From: Papaver somniferum
Lineage: Eukaryota; Streptophyta; Magnoliopsida; Ranunculales; Papaveraceae
Direction: 5' to 3'
Assembly: GCF_003573695.1 (NCBI RefSeq)
Contig: NC_039367.1
Coordinates: 32,264,442-32,328,441, forward strand
DNA: 64,000 bases
Positions 47,046 through 58,374 of this stretch are shown here, piece by piece. The notes beneath the pieces are model-generated. The model was not told where the DNA came from. It saw nothing but the letters and a program-made list of their open reading frames with translations, and searched no databases. Both the position numbers and the translations under genes were made by a program. Within the stretch, counting starts at the first letter, position 1. Each line of letters begins with the position of its first letter.

Positions 47046-48654
47046 ACATACTCTATTTGTGCGAACAAATCACTGATTTTCTACCATGTGTGCATACACT
47101 ACGAAATCATGGATTCGCGAAAACATTACTTGCTTTCCACAATTACATAAAACCAAATTTGATGTTAGCAAAATTTACCGACTCATGTGTGAAATTTTTT
47201 TTATTTTTTTAGGGATTCTCAAAAAGAAAAAAAATACACGACCCCTTTTACGTGAGTTTTAAAAAAAAAAAATCCTTCGTGCTCAATCGAGCACTTATTT
47301 ACGCAACTAGGTTTTTTGTTATTTGTGCAAAAACCTCCATATTCACAACAAAGTTTTTTTTCATCAAACCTCATAAACAAAATTTTCTCTACTGCAACTA
47401 AGTTATATCAACTCAAGGGTTTACATATTTCTTTCATATTAAGAATTATTGCTCGTTTCTTGAATTAACGAATAAACGGGTATATATTTTCTCAAACAAA
47501 TTATTATAAAACCTACACATGCATACACACCAGTAGGATTTTTGTTTTGTGAACAACTCATGAAAATACACAGCAAAAAAAAAAATCGACCCACATGTCG
47601 GTGCCGGCCGGAATTTGGACGAACGGTCGTCGCCGGCGACTGTTTTCTGGCGTGAAAACTTTCTTATCCTGCTTCTCGACGTGAAGAAGTGGAGGAAGGA
47701 ATGGCCATTCAATCAATGAGAAATAAAAAGAAATTTTATAGGGTTTTTTCCCTTTTATATTAATTTATTTCCAAAAACCTAATAAAACAAGGACTTCCAT
47801 TTTGGGTCGGGCCCGTAAACACTAAGCCAACCAAAACTGGGCTTCCAACCGTCCAAATCAGCGGTGCTTCATCTCGTCGCGACCACGAGACGACATTATA
47901 TGACACCGTCAAGATATCCTCACCTAAGAATTTGCTTGCATATGACACCATTGGAGCAAATCGGGGATTCCGAAAATATCTTTGTACGACTGAGTTCCGC
48001 TACTCATCTCGTAGAAATCACCATCTAATGCTTACTACGGCACATGACTGTCCCTCACTAAGCAGGGGACTTAATGTTGATGGTGGATTTTCGACAAAGA
48101 GCAAAATTGTAAAATCATGATACTGCATGTTTTTGACCCGGCTTCAGGAACGCATGTGACGATTCATATTTTATGACACGTGAACCGTTTTCATGACCTA
48201 TGATCGAGTACCTCTCAGAGCCACGGTGAGTATGATTCTCGAAAGGCCTACCACTCGCTGAGCATTCGATGTTGTGCATTTAATCGTGCCCCCTCTATGT
48301 AGAAGAACGATTGGGCAGTCCTCCATACATGATCATCTGTTGATAGGGAAAAACTCCTTCAGGACATCGGTGACACTCACTGTTCCCTGAATATGTAGAG
48401 ATACCGTATATAGATTCAGGTGGATCTCCATACATGATTATTGATGGGGCAAAACGCCTTCAGGACGTTAACAACGTGGCGCGTTGTTCCCTGACTATGC
48501 ACATTTCAGAACGAGTATGATGCTACAACCATCTCATATCTCGATTCCAAAATAGATTAATTCTATCGTGATATTCGCCATTGAATTCTTAGAAAATAAT
48601 CTATTATATCTCATTACTCCGTTCCCTGAACTCCCCAGCTGGATTCAGGGATTA
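47046..48654. repeat. Repeat Z, left part
   Basis: Non-coding. 48071-48420 matches 22920-23290. It contains subrepeats of about 105 bp (ACATGATCATCTGTTGAT, ending TTCAGGAC, near 48330 and 48435). A GTGCTCAATCGAGCAC hairpin motif near 47279 recurs beyond the solo LTR, supporting that both sides are one repeat. Purine/pyrimidine runs near 47190-47275. Nature unknown; possibly a very long LTR. Confidence 0.55.
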
Positions 48655-51358
48655 GTAATTGATGGGTGTCGTAGGCTCAACAAATTAATAATCTTATTTC
48701 CACACAATTAGCTGGTAATATAATGGAAGCAAGGATCATTCCCAAAGAGCAGGGAGTTTAGTTGTCAAAAATGTCACAAATGGGGGTTTTTGTTTTAGAT
48801 TCAAAAGCTAAATAAATAATAAAGCAATGAGAAGTAATTAAGATTGCAAGCAAAATGGAGTGAGATGATCGAGGAATCCTTCTTCGTAACTAAATATTCA
48901 TCAAAGTAGTATATTCATCCATTCATCATTAATCATAGATTATTACTAACCGTAAGATAACAAATACGCTTAGCTATCTCCAAAATCCCTTAAGCCACTA
49001 GACAACAGGTACGCTTAGTCGCCAGAGTCTATCCGTCTGAACCACCTTGAGGTATGCTTACAAGATGTAATTCAGTCGAATGCTTTATGGTCTGTGAATT
49101 TAGGTTTAATCCTAGTAGTTAGACTCAGTACGCTCGGTCTACTTTCTAATGTTGTGTTTACACGCGATTGCTTTACGGAATCCCTCCGCAAGGTCTCACG
49201 TTCTCTACTTGTGTAAGAAATTATTCAACAATTACGGATATCCTAACCCTTATTAGCATTAGATTGAGTTAACAAATATATTCAGTTGGCCACCTAAACA
49301 ATCTATCAATCAATCATATTCATTTTTAATAATAAACACAAACAATAATCATATGAAGAAATTAGAACATATTCATATACTAAATCAAATCATATATAGT
49401 ACTTAGAATTCATCCTCAATCAAATAAGTAAATTAGCTAGACATAATGGAGTTTATAGAAAGCAAACTGTAGTTGTAGAAGAACTCTAGATACTGCTGAT
49501 CTGTTGCAGGAGATCATCCACTGTTGCCTTGTTGCAAGAAAACTTTAGCTACTACTGCCTCTGTTGCAAGAAAACTTTAGCTACTACTGCCTCTGTTGCA
49601 AAAGATCAGCCACTGTCACCTTGTTGCTATAACCTTTCGGCTACTAGTGCATATGTGAAGTCTTTATGCTTCTGTTCTTCTCTGGAGAATTTTATCGAGC
49701 ATTTTGTGGGCGTGAAAGTGAGGGTGAGGAGAGCTCTTTTGGTTGCAATTTGGACCTCTATTTATAGCAATCGAACCCTGAAAATTCGAAGCTGATAACC
49801 ACACAACAATTCTAAACCGCCACGAACAATCAAACGCGCTTTAATCTTCACCATTTATCTTGAAATTCAACGGTAAAAGCATCACTCGGTGTCTGTTTTG
49901 CAGATGCAGTATCAATCCAAAACCATTCTCTGACTGAATTGTCGCTCGATGATTCCTTGTTTATCTTGGACGCGGAAATATCCTACAGAGTCCACAATAA
50001 TCACGGCAGCAGCATCAGTTCCATCCTGTATTCTTGGTCGAATATCTTGCTAACAGTATATCAAACTCCTCAGGTCCGTGCTTATCTGTTCCTTTTCCAG
50101 CTCGAGGTCCAAATCTGCCGAGCAACCAATTCTTTCTGATCAACTTATCATGAACAACAACACCGATGTCCCGCTTCTTCATTTCTTTATTGCCAACGAC
50201 AACAGCAAAACCCGAGTCATAACTGATTTGAATCCCAGCTCGAGTTCTTCTCCATCTTGACCTTATCTCATCGTGAATGGGAGCAGCATCGCCTTCTCGT
50301 CACCATTATGATGATCACTGCCAATGAGTTATCATCATCTGCTCATCTCTTATCCGTCACAGCAAAGACCGAGCATCACTGCTTCTCTGTTCTTCAATTG
50401 CAGGTGATGTTCGAACTCCATCAAAAACTCCTTCTTACCACTGCCAATGGCAGAAACTACTCTTTCATCTCTTCCCAGCACCATCAACTCATTCCCAGCA
50501 GCATCGAAATCATCACGAACAAAGGCCAGCACCGACACAAGCCCCATCCTTTCTGTTTCATCTCAATCACCATGAGCTTCTACATTAAGACAGCGTTCTG
50601 TTTCGATCTCAAGTGTCGTGGTTGGCAGCGACAGCAACCTCAAGTTTATCATCACAGGCAACTCAAGAATCAGTCATCGACCCATCTCATCTAACATCAA
50701 CCCAATGATCTTCTCGAACTCCGAACCCATATCCTTTAGTCTCTGATCAACTCCATCGATCACCACTTCCCTTTTAATATTCAGTACGACAACATGAGAT
50801 TGGCCGGCAAACTCATCGTGTTCTGTTGAGGGAAAGAAGATGATGGTGGCAGCCCTGAACTGAATGACCCGGTGTCCTTAACACTATTTGAATTCTAACT
50901 TCCCCTCAGTAAATGGCATGACTTCCTTTAGCAGTTCCTTTGAAACAGTCACCCCTTAACAGGATGACTGCCCCTTAACGTACAATGGGATGTTAATAGC
51001 ACTGCCCTTTAAAATGACCATATTACCCTTATAATCTTCCAAGTTCTTGTTTTGTTCGTAACTTCTTCATACGAACTCAGAAAGACTTCGTTCTTTCGCC
51101 GTTGGATTTATATTTTCGTCCTCTTCAAGATAAAAATCTTGTACTTGAACAATTTCCATTGGTCTTTGGCCATTCTTCATTTGTAGCTAGCTTCTTTTAT
51201 TGCACCATTAAGTGTCATTTCACTTCTTTTGGATGATTCACCCAAAAAACATAAAATAAGAGAAAACAAGCGTAATGTACAATAATTTGCAAGAATATAA
51301 ACAATTACTAGCATGGAATTAACACTAAATATATGTAAAATATGCACTTATCAGTAAT
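48655..51358 (+). mobile_element. Solo LTR, 2694 bp, with TSD GTAAT
   Basis: LTR 48660-51353 begins TGATGGGTGTCGTAGG and ends GCACTTATCA. GTAAT occurs immediately before (48655-48659) and after (51354-51358). No PBS, PPT or interior is present, so this is a solo LTR left by LTR-LTR recombination. Strand is set by the TG...CA reading and is tentative. It carries a short duplicated CTGTTGCAAGAAAAC motif near 49530-49575. The 145-aa ORF at 50257-50694 has no support as a gene. Confidence 0.85.
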
Positions 51359-53930
51359 AGATAACCATTTTATTTTATTACTCCTTTCCCTGAATTCCCC
51401 AGTTGAATTTCATGGATTAGTAATAAATACTCAACACATTATTGCTCCGTTTCATGAACAATTCTCCACTGAATTTCATGGATTAGTAATAAATATTCAA
51501 AAAATGGGCATCTGGATTATCGCCGTGTAAGCCCCAATAATATAGTGCAAGTGTACTCAACAACAATGCACAAACGAGCACTCAAATGCACAAACGAGCA
51601 TCCAAAAATATGGACAAATGAGGAATCCTACACAAAATAGGAGAGAGAAAATATTATTAAAATAATAAAAGAGGCGCCTAGGGACCGGGCCCAACAGACG
51701 GCCGACCATGCCGCCGTGGCCGGTCCCCCACCCTCTTTTCATTATTTTTTCTGTCGACTTGTTTTCATGAACTCATGAAAATTCTCTCATTTCATCAAAT
51801 TTCCTTGTTTGAGCAAAACTCAGGGTTTCTCCATATTTTTACGGGTCACGAAAAATAATAAAATAAGGAAAGGTGTGCGGCCGTGACCGGTCCCATACCT
51901 CGCAATTTTTATTATTTGTTATGAAGACTCCTTCATCCAAGTAAATTTTCTGTGTTGAGCAGAACTCAGGTTTTCTTCATATCTTCACGGTGACACGAAA
52001 AATAATAAAATAAGGAAGGGCATCCCGGGACCGAGCCACCTAGCCGGCCGGCCATGCCCTAGCCGTGTCCGGTCCCACACCTTGTAATCCTTATTTTCAT
52101 AATTATTTTCCTAAACTCAGGAAAACTCCTCACTTGAACAAAAATCATGGTTTCTTCATATTTTCTCAAAATATTGCTCAAACCATGAAAAAGCTACACG
52201 CCGACATGGTCACACAACCGGCTAGATACTCACAACAATATTAAATATTAAAGCACTCCTATTTTAATATTTACAAAATATTGATCAAATGAGCACACAT
52301 GCTCATTCGATCAAAAAATCAAGAATTTCAGTCAAGATGAAACTCTTCTGAGAATCCACAATGTTGCTCAAATACACGTCAGGGAGTGCCTAAAATTTCA
52401 AAATTGAGACGCGGACATCGTAGAGGCGCGGGAATGTGTCCTGGACAGGCCAAGACCATACCTAGGGTTTGCACAAAGCCGGTACCACACATGTGTTCAA
52501 TTCTTGACCTAATTTGCTCAATTGCACATATATTGGGCACAAACTCTTCCAAGCCGACTGGGAATTTGTCAAACGACCATCATTGGTCCCGTGACCACCA
52601 AGGGCCGACCCATCATCTCTTGGTCGGTACCTCACTTTTCCATGAATTAGGTTTTTCACCAAATGCTCAGTCGAGCACTATTTCAGTAAATGATTAAATC
52701 AGCATTTAATCATTCCTTTCACCAGCTCGTCAACAAGGACTTTGGTGCATGCTCACTCGAGCACTTAGGCGCCACATGGTCGCCCATTATCCCATGTGGT
52801 TGGTCCCCCCTTTACACGGTGACTAGTTTTTACACGGTGACCCGTTTTCAGCAATTCATCAAAACTTATGGTTTTTGAACAAACGCTCAACAAACTACAA
52901 TTTTGAGCAGGTTCAAACACTAATGATTTTATGATTGATCCTGCAATCAACATCTAAATTAATTATACAATATTTGGTCCAACTACCAATATTTTAGTTA
53001 ATTATTATCTGGCCACACTGCCAGTAATTCACTGAATGTGCAATACTTGCTCATCTGTTCAATATTGATCCAACTATCAATATTCAACAATTCATCACGC
53101 AAACCATATTTGCTCAGTTCATTATCATGTTGATCTGTTATCAACATTTACACAATAATTACACGTCACGACGGAATTACACGTCACAGACGTGTTCAAT
53201 TCATGAATTTTAGAGTATTCGACAATCATGCAACAATATTTAGACCCACTGTCTAGATCAGTCAACAATCAACCAACTAATCCACGTTTGCCTTGAAGAC
53301 TCCACGTTCGTGAGATATCAATCACGTCACATGGGGGATATTCACTAGGATTTTGATCTGGCAGCCTATGGAACGTGTGTTCATCAACGATGAGAAATGT
53401 GCGTAAGTTGTGCAACTGGTTGAGGAAGTTAGCAAAGTGGTGAGTGGACAAGTAATCAAGTTCCTACATGACATGGAACTAATTTTACCACGATCTCCCA
53501 CTTTCCCACTCTTCCACTCAGGAAACCATCACACTTACATGGATCAATGTGTTTACTATTCCAGCAATATAAATAAGTCTCCGAATCCACGATTGACAGG
53601 ACAGACAACGTCTAACACAGAATTTCCCGAGTCACCACTCTCAGGAATTCATCAATCTATCAGAACTTATTCAAAACTTCAGCAGTCACCACTATTGCAG
53701 AATCCTTCAACACATCCACAATCCTTGATCAATCATTGATCCCTCACAATTCTCAGCTTCCCTCATACAGATCAACCCGTCTCCCTCTTTGTGACCGAGT
53801 TGACTCTGGAACGGCCATTGACTTGGTTTAGGCCAGAGTCCTACAGATTGATCTCTCGATCTTAAAAGTACTCCCGTGCAGTACATCTGTTTGAGGTTAG
53901 GCTGTTTGCTCGGTTGAAGAGTCCTGCACA
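51359..53930. repeat. Repeat Z, right part with degenerate tandem units
   Basis: Continuation of Z. Two more copies of the ATTACTCC ... GGATTAGTAAT unit (51377-51423, 51441-51490) match the one at 48614-48659. From about 51640 to 52110 three degenerate units of about 150-190 bp share AAAATAATAAAATAAGG, then a GC-rich CGGCC...GACCGGTCCC core. Hairpin motifs TGCTCAGTCGAGCA (near 52667) and TGCTCACTCGAGCA (near 52749) occur. Duplicate TTTACACGGTGAC near 52810. No gene supported. Confidence 0.55.
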
Positions 53931-55609
53931 CTTGGTCATCTCTTCATTCCCTAAAAAACCATCAAACCGTTTTTCCCCATCTACAAATTACAAAGCTAAT
54001 ACTTCCCCTAAAGGTAAGATAGGTATATTTTCAATCCGCACGTCTTTGTTATTTCCATTATCATATGATATGCTACTCCCCTTTAGTCTATACTTTACTC
54101 TTTCGTTAGATAAAACGTTTAAGCACCATTTTCCTTTCTCTTAGTGATATCAATCAATATATATCAATACCAATATCACTTGTTTACTCCGTATATTTCT
54201 CCCCTTTTTTGTCACAAAATGACAAAGATACGAGCAAATAAAGGAAAAACCGAAAGGATCTTACAAATCTCACAAGACTTGCAACCTATAAGAGTTAAGC
54301 ACGAGGGTTCCACACACCATTTGTGATAACCAATATCAAAACCGAAACTACAAAGTAATTTTGTGTTGATATGTTACCAAGGAAACAATTTCCCGTAGAA
54401 ATTTTCCCTAATAGTTTATCAAACCAAAAATTGACTAAGCACCTTAGTTCCTTTGCTAAACCAATTGCACAAATACAATCGCTTGTTCGATAAGACCAAA
54501 ATAAAGATAACTCTATTTTTCTTATCAGGCTCTAATTATCCATATAACTTAGACCTTTCACTTTTAAACAAGATAAGTACTAGGTTAGTTAAGTAGCATT
54601 TCTTGTTAAGGCATTTGATTAGACTTGAATAATCGAAACCTCCACTTTGATAAGTCTAACTAAATCAGAATTAACTTAGTTTCTCTTATCCGGAATCAAA
54701 TTGGACTAAAGAATTCATCCCGAAAACCTTTTCTTTTGTTAATCCATAAACAATTCATACAAACCAAATAAATCAACTTGTATAATTATTTACCTCAACT
54801 GGAAGCAATTGAAACAACATAGACATTAAAGCACCGCAATTGCACCGAAATTTTGTAAGCCTAAAACGATTGATACCAAACAATAAAGCAAGATAACAAT
54901 AGTTTTTCTTAACTGGAAACAATTGAATCACACACACATCCATACAAAAATAATGGAATATAACATCAATTGTACAGAAGTTTTGTTAAGCAAAAGCAAT
55001 AAATATACGCAATAAACTCAGGCTTTTCTTAAACAGGAAAACGATTAACTAACAAAGTCGTTACCTCAAATTTCACATCCTCTTCTCCAATAATGTTTGC
55101 ATCTTCTTTCCAGGGAGAATTGATACCGAAATATCATTATGTTGTCATCCTTATGCAAGACAAAAAGAATAAAAACAACCAACCTTTACCAGAGAAAGGT
55201 TGAAAACCGATTTTAACTATTGCAAACAAAAGTTGAAATACCGAAACATATATGCGTTTATGCTAAACCAAACGATTCAACATATTTTGACTTTTTCACA
55301 TATTGTTTCAAACAGAACCCCTCATGATCCTTTGATAAAGCCTACCAACATGGGCTGGAACACAATCCTGCTAAACCAAAAAGTCACCAAAACCATAAGG
55401 GTTCACAACATATGAGATCGAATATCAATATTAGAAAACCGAAATCAAACATCCCATAAACATACATAGCAATAATATAAAGCATTCAAGCACGGGCTAT
55501 GTAATCGAAAACTATCAAAAGAAAAATTATAAACTAATAATTTTATTCATAAATAGAGATAGTTTTATTCATAATAAACTTTACACAATTATTGAAAGAA
55601 ATCAAAACT
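53931..55609 (-). mobile_element. AT-rich copia-derived non-coding DNA
   Basis: On the minus strand a PPT-like run, GTGACAAAAAAGGGGAGAAA (about 54196-54215), resembles the copia GACAAAGGGGGAGAT seen at 22798, but no LTR start is recognised beside it. The rest holds A-rich DNA with repeated ACCGAAA motifs. It probably belongs to the gag-bearing element to its right. No gene seen. Confidence 0.4.
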
Positions 55610-55919
55610 GATGTCTATTCTGTTTCTCAATTCTTGTGGAGATTTCTTTCAAAAACTGGATTCAAATTCTTCTGAGCACTTCCTTGTTCAGAAGACAAAT
55701 TGTTCATCTCAAACAATTGAGAATGAAGATTAGATACTATTTCTTTTGAATCTTTTATCATTAGCTCATGATATCTAATGCAACCTTTAACAGTAAAATC
55801 TGTTTTCTTAGAGAATCTTGAGAATTATCATGAAGCGAGGCATCATGAGATTCAGACATAACGGACGCACAGAGTGCTAAATCATCAAGAGATGTCTCTT
55901 CTTTTACCGATTTCTCCAT
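55610..55919 (-). pseudogene. Short copia-associated ORF remnant
   Basis: On the minus strand an ATG at about 55918 opens MEKSVKEETSLDDLAL..., which stops after about 46 codons. An overlapping frame continues with MIKDSKEIVSNLHSQLFEMN and ends at about 55612, so one frameshift is likely. The composition (charged, Ser/Leu-rich) suggests a coiled-coil segment. It lies about 220 bp downstream of the gag remnant; I do not recognise the family. Confidence 0.35.
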
Positions 55920-56135
55920 TGAAACAAAATAGTCTTATTTCAGACATGAAGAAGATATAAGATGGAAGAAAATCACTGAATAATTTGGTTAATGAAAACC
56001 GAATATATTTTTCCCAAAAATAAAAGATATCTATTATTTTTCACTTAAGAAACAGACATGAACAACTTGCCAAGATTTATGCTTCCTCACAATCAGAATT
56101 TTGAGCAACAAGTAAGGATGCATTTATCAAAACAA

Positions 56136-57257
56136 TCAGTGTATGTTGAGATGAGAATTATTCTCACCATACGTAACAAAGACATCCTTAGGATGAATTA
56201 TAAACAGAAAAGACTGTGTTTCCTTTCGTTCTTTCTTTCTCTTGTAATTGCAAGAGTTTGCAATTTCCTTTTGAGATCTCATAAACTTACCTGTCTTCGT
56301 TATCCCATTGCGAAGTACTTTGATAAGTTTATTTCCAAGGAAGATTGCAGTGTGATTATTTCTTCCACATGAAGAACTTATCATGTTATCATAAAAACTA
56401 GTTTCTGATTCTCTTGGTTTTTCGCCCAATTTTTCTTGTTCAGATTTTAGCATAGGGGTTTTATCTGTAAGGAATTTCAAAAGGTTTTTAAGTACCAGTC
56501 TTAACCTTTTATTTTCCTTAATTTCCAACTCAAGTTTTTCTAAGAGTTGATTAGGCTTGCAGGATTCATCACTGTTAGAGTTGGAAAGAAGTGCATTATA
56601 GTTAGACATTACTTCATTGGATTCTTCTTCCGGAATATCATCAAGAGTAGAGACATACGCCTTGTTGCACTTCTGATATCTTCTGCTGGGACAATGTTTT
56701 TCCATATGTCTGAATTTACGGCACTTGAAGCATTGTACTTCTTCATTACATTTTTTATGACAAAAAGATAATGTATCGGGATCACGTTTATCATTAAATA
56801 AGATGTCCTTAATTCATTGCATTAGAAGAACAATAGCTGAGTCAATCTCTTTTTCAACAGGTACCTTGTCCTCTTGGAAACGTTTCTCAGTTTGATTCTT
56901 CAGCAGAATTTCTCTATCAAAGATCTTTAACTTTCCTACAAGAGAGCTTCGAGAAAGTATAGAAAGATCATTTTCTTCTATTATGGCATGTTTCTTAGAC
57001 TCTTATCTGGATGGTAACGATCTGAGAATTTTGCATACTATTTCCTCTTCAGGTATGGCCTTTCCAAGAAAAAAGATGCATTAACAAAATTTAGAGTTAA
57101 ACTCCTTGAAAATATCATTATCATCCATTTTGAGGTGTTCTCATCATTCAGATGAAAGGGAAAGAAGTCTAGCTTCTTTTTCAGAATCATCTCCCTCGAA
57201 TACAGTCTCAAGAATATCCCATGCTTCTTTAGAAATTCTACAAGTCAGCACATGATG
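56136..57257 (-). pseudogene. Ty1/copia gag, second copy, decayed
   Basis: Minus-strand copia capsid gene without its start. It begins mid-gene (ISKEAWDILETVFEGDDSEK, near 57235) at the join with LTR Y, and continues with ILRSLPSR and FDREILLKNQTE. It is broken by several stops (for example near 57150 and 57000). An intact CCHC knuckle, C-FK-C-RKFR-H-MEKH-C, lies near 56695-56740. A 189-codon open stretch then covers an acidic linker and a coiled-coil segment (LLEKLELEIKENKRLRLVLK), ending at 56136. It is related to the gag at 9225-10336 but differs at most positions. The missing start, PBS and last 0.7 kb of the LTR are explained by one deletion between LTR Y and gag. Confidence 0.8.
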
Positions 57258-58374
57258 TAGCTCCTTTTTCAGGTCCTTAGATATATCTAATAACAACTAC
57301 CAATGTAATTGTCAAGATTGTGCAATCAATACTTTGAATCACAAAGAATTATATCGACGCCGATCTACTCAACTAATCAATCCAATCTACCACAAGGATA
57401 AACCGATTATAGTTGGATCCTCCTTACCCGAAACAAGTATTGTGCATACCAAAGATTATGAACCCAAATCAGAAATCTTCTTCGTCTTTAAATCTTCCTA
57501 GATCTTCAATAAACACCTGCACACAATCAACTTGAATCTCTTGTGATCAATCACACACAGAATGGAGTCTGTTAACAATGGATTATCACAAGATGTCTTT
57601 AGATCAACAAACAGTCTAAAGATCCCCGTCGAAACTTTGATCTAGTTTGAGTGAATCTTAAATCATAAGAGAAGATTCTCAAGCATAAACAAACTAGGTG
57701 CAATTAAAGTTCAACAACCGTTAGTCAATCAAAGCAATCAGAAACTAATAATAAACCGTAATTATCTAGTTTCCCACCAACGGTACTAATAGAGATTCTC
57801 AATCCCAAAGAAGTCTTTAAGCTTAGCGTCCATAAGATATTTCACCTAATTAGGATATTTTCCTTTCCGAATAGGCGATTGCACCAGTAACAAAACAACC
57901 AGGTAGTTTTGTTGGCTCTGAGGATTAGTTTGCTCAAAATACAAACTTTGATATTTATAGATCAAGGAAGTTTGGACACCAAGGAATTTCCAAAATCAAA
58001 AATATTCTCAAGATATGAAATATATTTCCAAATTCGGTTTCCATAATTCCTGGAAATGCTTTGTCCAAATGTTGACCGAAATATCATAGATAATCTCCAA
58101 CTAGTAAATGCACATTACTAATTTTTATTTTCCAAATATAAAATTAAAAACCTTGATTAAAAGATTCTCAATTTATTTTCGATTCGGGATTCTCCTTTAG
58201 CTATTAAGAAATATCTTTGAACAATAAAAGATAATCGTTACTACACATGTTCAAAGTATCTCGATATCTTTGCTTTGTAAGTCCTCTTTCATACTTACAA
58301 TCTTGGAAACGATTTGCCACACTTTCAAACAAGTTTAGAATTGGTTCATCTGACTTCCAAGAACTATGTGATTG

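Noticed and set aside
50257..50694. 145-codon plus-strand ORF
   Set aside because: Inside the solo LTR 48660-51353, with biased composition and no family pattern.
52386..53739. ORFs of 103 and 109 codons in repeat Z
   Set aside because: No codon or domain signal; surrounded by degenerate repeats with small hairpins; frames overlap on both strands.
54196..54215. Copia 3' LTR starting beside the PPT-like run
   Set aside because: The following bases on the minus strand do not begin TG and match no LTR in the window; left as an unplaced PPT-like site.
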